64,000 nt of DNA. Origin: Strigamia acuminata. Taxonomy: Eukaryota > Arthropoda > Chilopoda > Geophilomorpha > Linotaeniidae. Shown here in pieces: positions 30,736 to 42,700 of this stretch; position 1 is the first letter of the stretch; each line of letters opens with the position of its first letter. The position numbers and the translations under genes were made by a program. A model generated the notes under the pieces. It did not search any database. It was given only the letters and a program-made list of their open reading frames with translations, and had not been told where the DNA came from. Location: NCBI GenBank assembly GCA_949358305.1, contig OX442316.1, forward strand, positions 15,314,001 to 15,378,000, read 5' to 3'.

Positions 30736-33700
30736 ATGAATGACATTGAGTTAACATTAGAGCAAAAACATCAACTTTTAGACGCATCGACTGAAGAAAG
30801 AAAATGCTTGATTGATTTTTGGACGACGGATTATCCAACAGGTAAAAATCATTTATATTTTATTGGTGTAACGGTTTGGGAACCGTAAATTTTAATAATC
30901 CACCACTAGAGTGTGCCAACTATCCCTAAATGCGCCAAATTCATCTTCATCTTCTCAGATGTGTGTGTGACATCATTTAAATGTCAATATGTCATAACTT
31001 ATCAGTGAGTTTTTGCGCTATCTGGTGGATGCAGCTGAAAACGCTCATTTTGCAGTTGAGCTTCAAGCCGGACTGGGACGATTTTTATGCGCGAGGCTGT
31101 GTAATTCATTTTCATTAGTGATGAAATTTGTTACTTTTCAAAAGACATGGGAGTACTATTTTATGTTATACAGTATATTCCTGTCTTACTTAAAATAAAG
31201 TACCGGTATGCCTTTTTGTACGAGATGGATAAAATATTTATAAAGAACTCAAGATAAAAACAACAGCAAGCAAATGAAAAGATATTAGCTTTCCAAAAGA
31301 ATTAAATTGCATGTTTGTTTACCAAAAGTATTGATATTTTTACATTAATTTACAACTTTTGTGTTTTCGTTTTTAAAATGAATTCCAAGCTAAAAAAATA
31401 TTATGAAATGACACATTGTGTTGCTATTGCAGTTCGATTTTGTATTTTGATTGATAAAACTTGTTTTGATTTTAGTGACGTAAATGGATTGAAACTGATT
31501 GTAGAAACTATTTTCGTATGAAGTGAAAAAATTTCAATTACTTTTGGAAATGGGCGTTTGTTATACAGGATCAACTGACAATAAATTCATGAAACCATGA
31601 ATCGTAGCCTAGAATCTGTCAAATCGGTAAAATCCTATTTGATCCATATAGTCTGAACTTTAAGGGTCGTGTCATGAGTTTCATCGGTTTTGCAGGCGAT
31701 TTATCAGCATTAGAATCTCATGTTAATCATTGTTATTCTCCAGCCTAACAATAAGTTACAGTGGTGGAAAAAAGTTTGAGACCACTACAGGTTTTTTAGT
31801 TGCAAGTCAAATTTTGATGCCAACTCTTGCAGTTGTTACACCAAATTCTGCATTTGTTTCACCACATTCTGAAGCAATAAACTACTCTTCTTCCATTTAG
31901 AGATGAAATTAATGTTCCAACGTTTGAATTTCACCAAATAATGCACCTACCCAAGCTAAGGACAACACCAAATAGTCTAAAATATTTAGTTAATTCAATG
32001 ACAAATAGGTTTATTATAGTTATTAGAATAGAATAAATAGGAAGCATGCCAAACATTAGAAATGAAAATTGAATATTTTGCTAAGTTATGACGCAAAATA
32101 TGAATTATATAAAGAGGCAATAAATGTTGTTTAACTATAGGCTTGTCCAATTAATTTAATATTTACTAGTACTTAAAAGAAAAACCAGGTGGAGGGCTTG
32201 ACCTCTACTTATGGTCTAGCCCGAGACCTGACCCCCAGTCCAATTTTAAGGAACTGAGGAATAAAACAAGTAGTTTCAGAAATAAAACTTTATTTACTGA
32301 AAACATCAAGGAGAGGTGACGGATCGACTTTATTGGCGATCTGAAAATACAATAAAAAACCATAAACAAATGTTGTTAGGGTGGTCAAGATATCTATCAA
32401 CCAAAAAACATAAAATCCAAATGAGGGTGGGAAATAACAACATTTATTGCCTCTTTATATAATTCATATTTTGCGTCATAACTTAGCAAAATATTCAATT
32501 ATATTACAGCTTAGGCAATAAATGTTGTTTAACTATAGGCTCTTCGTAGCCTCTAAAACAGTAGAAGTAAAATCAGTCGAAATTCTCTCGACTGGATGAT
32601 TATAAAATTTGAAAAATATCGAGGCAGAGGACCAATCTGCCGCTCGAAGGATGTGAGATAAATTAACTCCTTTTGACCAAGCAAAGGAAGTGGCGGCTGC
32701 ACGGGTAGAATGGGCCGAAAAAATAGCAGTGTTTACTCCTGCCATGGACAAGGTTTCCTTGATCCACCTGGCAATAGTGGAAGAAGTGACCGGTCCAAAA
32801 GGACGTGAGGACGCCAAAAAGAATTGAAGAGAGGATCCGCGAAAAGCGGCTGAGTGTTTTAAATAAAATTTAATGGCCTCGACCGGACATAATTCCTCGT
32901 CCTCGAAACGGGGTAGAACGAAAGGGACTGTAGAGGAGGATTTTCTCTTTCCTAGGAGAGGAAAAACACAAGAGTTAGCTGAAAAAACTACTTTGGAAGA
33001 TAAGAGTTTGAGATCTGAAGCCCTTCCTGCTAAGGAAAGGGCCAAGAGTGTGGCGATATGACGATTAATCTCTAACTTGGAGAAGGTAGGAAGTAAAAGA
33101 AACCGTGACTTAAGGAAGAGAAGAACCGGGCCTACATGCCAAATGGAGGAATATTTCGGAATTTGTGGACGCGAATTTGCGATGCCTTTCATGACGCGCC
33201 TGATAAGTGGGTGAGAACCTAGATCAATTGAAGAAATTAAACTGATGGTCTGAGAAATAGCCGAACGATGGGCATTTATTGTGCTAAGCGCAAAATTATC
33301 AGTAAAAAGAGAAGAAAGGTAATTTGCCAACTTTATGGCAGATGGGCGAACAGGGTCAACATTGTTTCGTGTAGACCAGTGGAGCCAAGACTTCCAGTGT
33401 CCGTCGTAGATCTTATTTGATGAGGACTGCCAGGAACACCCCACCAATTTGGAAGCGTTCGTTGAAAGACCTCCGTTTCCGAGGGAACCGATGACAGTTT
33501 CCATGCGGCCAGCTGCAGGGATCGCGCTAGGAGAAGCGGATGGGGTTGTTTCAGCGCATTCGTCAAAAGATTCGGGAGTTGGGGCAACCGTATCGGGGAT
33601 TCCGTCGATAGGGACCAGAGAAGCTGAAAAATAAATCTCGATTTAGTAGAAAGAAAAGAACAAATTTCCTGAATGTGGAATTACCGGAAACCAAGCTTGG

Positions 33701-36700
33701 CTAGGCCAAATCGGGGTGATCAGAACTATTCGAGTAGGTGTCGAAGCATTGCGGATTTTTTGAAGGCATTTTGGAACGAGGCAAAAAGGAGGAAAGGCGT
33801 AAGAAATTCCTGATCCCCAGTCCTGAACTAAGGCATCAAAGGCCTGAGCAGCAGGGTCGGGCTTCCAGCTAAAGAAGTTTTCTAATTGCGCATTATGCAT
33901 TGCCGCGAAAAGGTCTAAATAAAAGGGACCCCAAATTTGATCAATGGAGTGAAAGACCTTATGATTCAACATCCAGTCACCTGAGTCTACGATCTTACCC
34001 CTAGAGGCCGCGTCCGCTTCTATATTGAGGCGACCCGGGATGTGCTCCGCTTGAACAGAGATATTCCTTTCCATAGCCCAAGACCAAAGGTCTTGTGCTA
34101 CGGCAGTAAGGTCTCGGGATCTGGGGCTGCCCAGATGATTAATGGAGGCAATCGCTGCAGTATTGTCCATTCTAATCTTAACTATACTATCGGATAAATC
34201 CTTAGCAAAAGACTTGAGACCCCAAAATGCAGCTAAAAGTTCAAGAACATTGATATGTTTCTTAACAAGGGGAGAGGGCCAGGAGCCTCCTATACTAACG
34301 CCTGAAGAAGTTGCCCCCCATCCTGTTAGGGAGGCATCGGAATCAAAGCATAAGAGACAAGGTTTAGGAAGAAGAGATCTGCCCTTGCAAAATCTCAAAT
34401 TTTGTTTCCACCATAAAAGCTCTGACCTAGCTTCTTCTGTTATAAAACATGTGGATTCATAATTTCCGGTGAAATTACGGGCTTTTAAATGTTGCAGTCC
34501 CCGGTAATGTAGGGGCGCAGAGGAAATGGCAATTGTTGTGGCGTTAAGTTTGCCGATAATAGAAGACAGTTCTCGTATAGAACAGGTTTCTGATTGAAGC
34601 AAGTCTTCGAGGGAGGAAAGAATATTCTGAACTCTGTCTGGTGGCAAGGAGACGCTCATAGAAACTGAATCAATTAGAAAGCCTAAAAAGGTAATCGAAG
34701 TAGTGGGCTCAAGGATCGATTTTTTCAAATTAATGATAAAACCCAGAGCGCGAAAAAGAAGGCAAACAAAATCCCTCTGTCGTGTAAGAAGTTCGTGAGA
34801 TTTATTTATAAAAAACCAATCGTCTAAATAGACTGCTAACCGAACGTAAAGAGATCGAAGGAAAGTTGCTACAGCTCTACACAATTTTGTAAAGTAAAAG
34901 GGAGCGGGACCTAAACCAAAGGGAAGCACTCCTAGTTCATACAGAACACCTTCCCAGAAAAATCTCAAAAATTTTCGAGATTCTGGGTGTATGGCCACCG
35001 AAAAATAGGCATCAGATAGATCCAGTTTAAACATAAAAGCGTCTTTCTCCACCAGAGACAAGGCGGTGTGAATATTCTCCATTTTGAAATGGTTGAAAAC
35101 CAAAAAGGAATTGAGGGGTTTAAGATTAATAATAGGCCGAAAACCGCCATCTTTTTTAGAAACTAGAAAAAGAAAACTAATTATTTGATCTTGGCAAGGA
35201 AGAACCGAATAAGCGGCCCCTTTAAGGATCATGGCCTTAACCTCCTCCCTGATTAGTTCATGTTTAATCTGATCGAAAACTGGTGTACGAAATTCTGATT
35301 GAATAGGTGGACTTAAAAATTCCAATTTTATCCCTCTGACCGTATCAAGAACCCAAGAATCTGAGGTGATAAAGGACCAAGTGTCGTGACAAAGGGGTAA
35401 ACGTCCAGATGAAAGACAGGCGTCAGGAAAGGAAAAGTGGCTACACCAAGCCGTTACCGTTTCTAGTGAAGCCGCCACGACCCCTTCCCCGGTTGCTGGG
35501 GAAGGGGTTTTTACGAAAGGGCTGTTGCTGCCCTTTGTTGTAATCCGGGTTACGAAAGCTTCTACTCTGATCTCTGTCGTCCGGTCGTGTGTGGGAATAA
35601 TCTCTGCGCTGAAAACTCTCGACGGGGCGACTAAAACCACGGCGGAATCGATTATCGCGACGAGGACCCTTCGCGGGATTTTTACTTCTCGCTCTGTCCA
35701 CTGATGCGAATTGGTCGGCTTGCTTTTCTGCAAGGAAAAAACAATAAGTTGTAAGACTCTTAAATTTTTGGTATCGAAAATATGGGTTACTGAATCTCTC
35801 AAAAAATTGCCCTTGAAAAAGAGTGTCTCCCTCCGAATTTCGAAAATGCTTCACCATGTCGGACTTCTTCGTACCCAAACCTTGAACGACATTGAAACGT
35901 CGTTCGTCGCTAATTGCGTTCATAGCATTTCGAACTTGTTGAAAAATGGCTTTGTTGGCGTAAAGCAATTCGTCTTTGTTCATGGGGTCGTTTGTTGACG
36001 AACGATCGTAGATTCTTGCCGTAATCGACCCAACGCGCGCCATCATGCCGTTTAAGCGACGCAAAAAACGTTCTCGCGGAATGGAAAAGGACGTGTTTCG
36101 TGCTCCCACATAGGCCTCCACATCTTCGTCCATTTTCTTCTTTTTCAAAAAGGGAACCTGTCGAGTCGGGCACGGAAAATCGGCCTTAAAACTGTTATTT
36201 TTGGCCGTCGAAACTGGTTTGCTCAAAATTCGAACTATTTCCTTGGCGGACGATTCGTGGAGAAAAGGCGCATCTTCTTCGAGATCATCGGAGTCGTCCG
36301 ACGATCGGTCGGATTCCTCGTCCTTTCGAGACGGCGATTTTCGCGATTTGGCGTGCGGTTTGTCTCTTTTCTCGAGTTCTCGTCGGAGACGTATAATTTC
36401 ACGGTCCTTACGAGACAGTCTTGCGGAAAATTCTCGCTCATCGTCTGACGAGCTAGAGCGTGACGAACGGTCGGAATCATACTCTGAAACATCTGACTAC
36501 AACCAGTCAGTAACAAGAGTGAGAATTTTATCTACAATTCCGCATGAGAATTACTTACTTGATTTTCAGACTGAAATGTGCCCCACTCGTCTCTACGAGA
36601 TCGAGACATTTTTGGCAATTCGGTAGACCCCTCCCGCTGAAGAGGGGCCCCACCTGTCTGATTCTGCGAGAAAGCCATAAAGATGAGCTTCTCGATGGCC

Positions 36701-39700
36701 TGGGAAGAAAGTCCCAAGTCGGGCGCCTGACTATTCGCGACTTGCGAGGCGGTAAAGTCGGGCCCTCTCGGATCCCGTACATCATCGTTTCCAAAAGATT
36801 CGTCAAGGCGTTCTATCGTTTCATCTGATGGTGTGGGAACGATGGAACCATCTAATAGGATCCTCGATTGGGACGAGGAAGGCGGCGCGATGGGCTCGTG
36901 GTGAGTTTCAACACGCGTGGTGGTGGTGATAGGCTTAGTGGTGTTGGTGCGACCACGCGGTGGTCGTGCTTTTTTGGAGCTTAAAGAGTCATCTGCTGTC
37001 TTCTTACCTCTAACTTTAGTAGGGCTCATCGTAAAAGGTAGTCAAAGTGCAAAAAAGCGATATAAAACTAAAAAATAGCCAAAATTTTCTTGAACGCGAA
37101 AAATCACGTGTGGAGAACTTGGCTAGTAAAATTGGACTGTGGGTCAGGTCTCGGGCTAGACCATAAGTAGAGGTCAAGCCCTCCACCTGGTTTTTCTTTT
37201 AAGTACTAGTAAATATTAAATTAATTGGACAAGCCTATAGTTAAACAACATTTATTGCCTAAGCTGTAATATAATTGGTTATATTTTTGATGATTTAAAG
37301 CACGTGGTCTCAAACTTTTTTTCAGCACAAATGACATTTTTAGAACAATTTTTTCTATTTCTTAAATTTAATTTGGGTTATTATCTTATAATTTTAAACA
37401 ATGCTTTATTGTCATGATATAAACCTATAAATAAATTTTCAAGTCAAAATTTGACTTGCAACTGAGAAACCTGTAGTGGTCTCAAACATTTTTCCACCAC
37501 TGTACATTCAAGTAGTGCTAATTCCCTTGTTGTGTTATTCTTTATTGCAGCGTTTTTGACCGCGGAGTCCTTTACATGTACACAAATTTGCGTGGAACTC
37601 TCGATACTACCGACTTTCCCCCAATATAACGTCATGACGTTGTATTCGAATGCAACGTCATGATGTTGTATTCGGGGGAAGATGGTAGACATCATAATTT
37701 TGTCAAATTTTGATCTACAAACTTACTTGCAGCTATAGATGCACGTGGGAGAAGTTATAGGGTTATTTTTACAAAATGCTAAACATCTTGCTAATTCTAT
37801 GGAGATAAGAAGCCTCTATGAGGCTTCGGGGGGGGGGGGGGGGTTTGGGGACTGTGAATATGATGCGTCATGTGACAAAAATAGATAGCGCTTGCTATTG
37901 CGCAAAAGCTGTTGTTGCATTTTTTTGTATGTTGTTATGTAGTCGTGATGTTGCGTTGCAAATGTTTTTTTTGTTGTCATCACGTGAAGTAACGGTTTTC
38001 TGCACGTTGCGAGGTTACAAGCTAACATTATTTAATCTTTTATCTATTCGACTCATTAAAGTTGAAAAGTTTTGTTTTGAGCCGATATTTTGACGGCTTG
38101 CAGTGCGAGAAACGCTGCTTCATTGGATATTGTGCTTTCTTAAACTGTGGGTCGTGACCCCATATGGGATCGCGTACAGATTTCTAGGACTTAGTGGATA
38201 TTTTTAAAACCAAATTTAACCGGTCCATGTACAGTTTTAGACAGAATTTCAATCTCAGTTTCAGTTCAAGTTTTCAAAGCTGTTTACGGTATTTGAATTT
38301 GTAAGTGGTTAATAATGTATTCAAAGGATATTTTAGTGAGTAATTAATAGTTGCCTTGAAATTAAGCTTTTCCTTATTGGTTGAGAAGGATCGCATGATC
38401 AAGTTACCATATGTGTGTAGCGTTAATTGTGCGTTTTCGTTAATTTTTGTAACGTTTTTGGTCTTTTTTATAATTCTTTGGTCATTTTCGGTTTTCTTCA
38501 TTATTTTTTTGGTCATTTTTGGTCTTTTTCTGTCATTTGCGGTTGTTTGCTGTTTTTTCCATTGGCGCCCCTTGTATTTGCGGTACTGACTTTGCTGTAA
38601 CGCATTGGCGGAAAAGGTTTGGCGGAAAAAACATTGGTGGTGGTGTCATGGAATCCCATATGTGTATTCTTGAGCTTCTGGTATGCCCTACCATTGGAAA
38701 TTTGTCACTGCATAAGCTACAATAAAATGTTGTGTATTGAAAACTCCTGTCTACTTGTATTTGATGCCATTTCATAAATGCTTGTACGATATTTTGTATA
38801 GAGGTGTAAATGCTTCTACAAGCTGTGTGTTGCCCTTAAATAAGAGTGCCATTAAAGTCAGATCATCACTCGGGTATTAGGAGCATTTACATATTTTATT
38901 TTAATAAGTTTGTGCGGAATAATTATAAAATGGAACGACTACGGCTTTTCATTCTAAAGTGCACGTGCAATTTATTCAGCTGCCACACTCGTGTGCGTGT
39001 CGAATAGATCATTTCAGCCCTCTTTTAGAGCTGACCCTTATCTGACAATTAAATTTTAATGAAATCAACGGATTAATCATCCAGTGTTGTCGTCGTCTAT
39101 TAGCCTGGATTAATGCAGAGAGTTATTGACTGAATTGAAAATATGTTTTCGTTTTTCTCACGAGCAATTTGAGTTTGTCTGGCTTGACGAGTTCTTTATT
39201 TTGTTTTCTATTCAAATCGAAAACAAGATAACAAATAAGTGATTTAATTAGTGTACTTAAAAATTAGTAAGCTTTAGTTGCAAAACAAAAGGTAATTTTT
39301 ACAAATTAAACTTTATTCTTGAAAAGCAATTACCGTGCTTTAATCAACACCAAAACACATTTACAGTATTTAGTCATTAGTAGAAAATTTATGTTATTCT
39401 CGCCAGCGTTTTGAGAATAATTTAAATGTAATTAACTTTAAAAGCTCGACGGTGCAATTATGAAAAAGAAACGCTATAATTTCACTAAAGTTTTGTGGTT
39501 ATTGTATTAAATTTGCACAGGAAGCAAATTATACGGTGTTCAGTATACCATGTGTGTGATAAAAAAACTAAACAAACAAAGAAACATGTGTGGAGTGTTG
39601 GAAATTAATTTTTAAGTTGCTGAGAAGTTTATCTGGATTTCTGTGTTAATCCAGACGGGTGCTGGATATTTAACCACTAGAAAAAAAGGTGTTGTTGCAA

Positions 39701-42700
39701 TTATCATGCAGTAGGCATCAACATCGATTCAGTTTGTTCGTATAACTCAAAATAGAAAGATTAACACTGTGGTGGTTAGTGAATAGTGGTTTTGAAGCGG
39801 ATAGATGATAACTACACCACATGCAGATTGCATAACTGCTGACAAGTTTACATTGGTCATCATAGTTTTCCAGAAAAGTAGAAGTTGATTATGTAAACAA
39901 ACAATAGATTTTTCCCAATAAATATGCAAATTTAGAAAACTAAATTCCATTTGTACAAGATAGATTTTGGGCGTTTTGCGCATTGCCATTTGTAATGTAA
40001 ACACTAGGAGTACAGATGTAAAAACTGGCGTAATTTTAAATGGAACCTCGATAAAAAATTTCAAACAACTATTTTTCTGGCCAGGAATGCGTCAAAAAAT
40101 AGCAAAATTCATCAGGCACTGCCCCCGCAGTCAGGCATGCAAACCACGAGACAAAGTCACAAGCAACACCATGTTTTTAGGGCCATATGCACCCTTCGAC
40201 TGCTGGAGCGTCGACCTGATGGGCCCCAAATCTACAACGGGGCATAAAAACATGTATATATCCTCGTCATAATGGACGTCGCGACCAGATGGCCGGAATT
40301 ATACGCTCTTGCGAAGCCCTCGGCAGATAATATCGTCGAGTGTCTTTACGACGTGGCGTTAAGATTTGGTTTTCCCCGAAAAATCATTTCAGATAACGGT
40401 CCACAATTTAGGTCAAAAATCTATAAGGGATTTTGTAAAATATTCAAAAAATTTTATCGAGGTCCAGAAAAAAAAAACTCATAATACTTACTAGTTTTAC
40501 CGATAAATTTTTATTTTGACTCATTTAAGTAATCATATACTAGTATATTATAATTATACATTATAATATGTATATACTGTAGTTCAGTTTCGTCTTTTGA
40601 GGATTGAGCGCATTTAATTTTTTTCACTTACCTGGAAAGCTGTGTCCTTATAAACGTAGTACATACTGTATGTAGTAAATGATGTATGCCTAGAGAGTCT
40701 GAATTGCAACCCTTCTATGGTGTAATTGGTTTTTTATGTTCATGAATGCATGAGTTTGCTTGCTGCACTTGACAGTAAAAATTTTAATGCTCATTAAATG
40801 TAGGTATTTAAATACCCGTTCTCGTCGTGACTTATTAGTGTAATTAGCCAATCAGGAAACTTTTCTGCGCAGTTAAAACTTTTTTAATTGCAGAAACAAA
40901 AGGTATATTCATCATCATTGATTAAAGGTGTATTTTTCCTTTTTTTTAAAGTTGATTTTAATTATTTTTTTCCAACCACTTTAAATCAATAGTAGAACAA
41001 AAAAATGCAACTAATGAGTTATTTTTTGTGGCAATAAAAGCTAATATTCTTCATCTTTATTCCACTAAATCGAATTTAAACTTATACTTGTCTAACCTAC
41101 TTATTCATTAATTTCACAAAACCTTCATAGCTTCTGTAAGCAATTTAGTGCTAATCTTCCTTTTAATCGCTTCTTAAGGGTTGAACTACACGAGAATTTT
41201 ATTAGTGCAGAGAACTGTTATTGCAGTCATTATTAAAACAACAGAAACTAACCAACTTACAGTAAAGCTTTTCATTGGTCATTTCTCAACCACCACAACT
41301 TGGGAGCAATTTGTCAGGTTGTTAGAACCAATTACAAAATATTGTCAAACTATTTGGCAGAATTTCTTTCCCCATCAGGGACTTATCTCTTGATCCCCTC
41401 CATTAGGTCCATGAAAACTTTACAAAAGGAATCCCATATACATTTTTTATCTATGTTATACCCTTTGGAATCAGGGGGAATTAGGAATCCTGTACACATT
41501 TTTCACCTATGTCAATGTGGTGATCCTGATTTTTTATGAAAATAAAATATTTTATCACCACTAAAGAATTGTCTTTATTTTAATTACTCTGGTTTGGCGC
41601 ATGCCAAACCAGCCAAGCGTGACTTGGTGGTAAAAACTCCCTAGGCACACTTTACCCTAATTTGGTTGGGGTAATTTGCACCAAAATATGCTTACCACGC
41701 ATGTCTGCTGCGCAGAAACGAAGTGTGCTCGGTCCTAAATTTTGGAATCGCAGCAAATATCCCTCGCACTTGTACACTCAAAATTAATTCAGCACTAACT
41801 GATTTTAGCCCGAAAATAACCTTTTATCTACACTTGCTGTCAAACTCCACTTCTTGGTTAAGTTTCTTGTCGGATTCTATCGAAATTGTTTCTTCGGGAC
41901 TCGGAATGACCTCGAACGCCACTTGCTGCTCGGTTTTGGCACTTATTTCAATCGTATGCATTTCAGCGAGACTTGGAATGTTTTCCATGCGTCTGTAATC
42001 AATGTGGTAGCCATTGTGGTCACAATTGGGGTGCCCTATGCTTGCTTTTGTGGTCTGCGCGGCGATGCTTCTTGATTTCGAGTACCGATTTACCGCAGAT
42101 TTGACCAGACTGCCAGTAAACCCCGTTTCGGCATCCGTAAGTGACATTCCCAAAAGTAGGTAATTTTACTTAAAGCGGGATATTACAGTTGAGATTTTTA
42201 CTTGGGTTTCCGGTCGTAATTTTTAAGTAAACTTGCTTGGAATAAAGTCTCACTCCATCCTGCAAGCAAATATCCGTTCCAGCAACGCCCACTAGACTAA
42301 ATTAACTCAAGAACAGATTGGTTTCTGTTGCTATAAATACGTACTTAAGTCAATGGGATTTCCAGCCGCGCAAGAATAAAAAGTTGAAAACAACTTGTTA
42401 GGAATCTAATTCAGATCCTAACGCAGATTAATTGATAAATTGTAAACATGGTTGGCATAGCAAGGCGAGCGATAGTCATTTGTTAGTAGTTGTAATTAAT
42501 TTCACTTTGAAAATGCACTCCACCTTGTAGCGTTTAAAGCCCACCTTGACCTATCGATTACGGATCCCAGTTCTTTACCATCGAATGATTTAATTTAAAG
42601 TATATTCTTCTACGTCAAGAACACCTGGGTTTTCTGTGTGTGGTGTATTAACACCACAAGGAATTATGCAGGCTTAAGTGCATTGAAAAATTACATTGTA

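Larger units (their letters stand above)
32067..37277 (-). mobile_element. Complete DIRS-type tyrosine-recombinase retrotransposon
   Basis: It carries gag, RT-RNase H with a methyltransferase-like region, and a tyrosine recombinase, and no integrase or protease. The termini are inverted repeats (32115-32249 and 37126-37260). An internal complementary region (about 32436-32541) is the complement of the outer left end joined to the outer right end. That three-part terminal design is diagnostic of DIRS elements, which integrate as circles by recombination and make no target duplication; none is seen here. End coordinates are good to a few bases, because AATTG is shared by both ends and the internal region. 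Confidence 0.92.
31759..37502. mobile_element. Tc1/mariner-type inverted-repeat element split by a DIRS insertion
   Basis: The left end CAGTGGTGGAAAAAAGTTTG and the right end ending TTTTCCACCACTG are inverted repeats of about 60 bp, also sharing GAGACCACTACAGG and GTTGCAAGTCAAA. They are flanked by TA on both sides, the Tc1/mariner target. Without the DIRS element it is about 0.5 kb with no transposase, so it is a non-autonomous or deleted copy. Confidence 0.75.
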
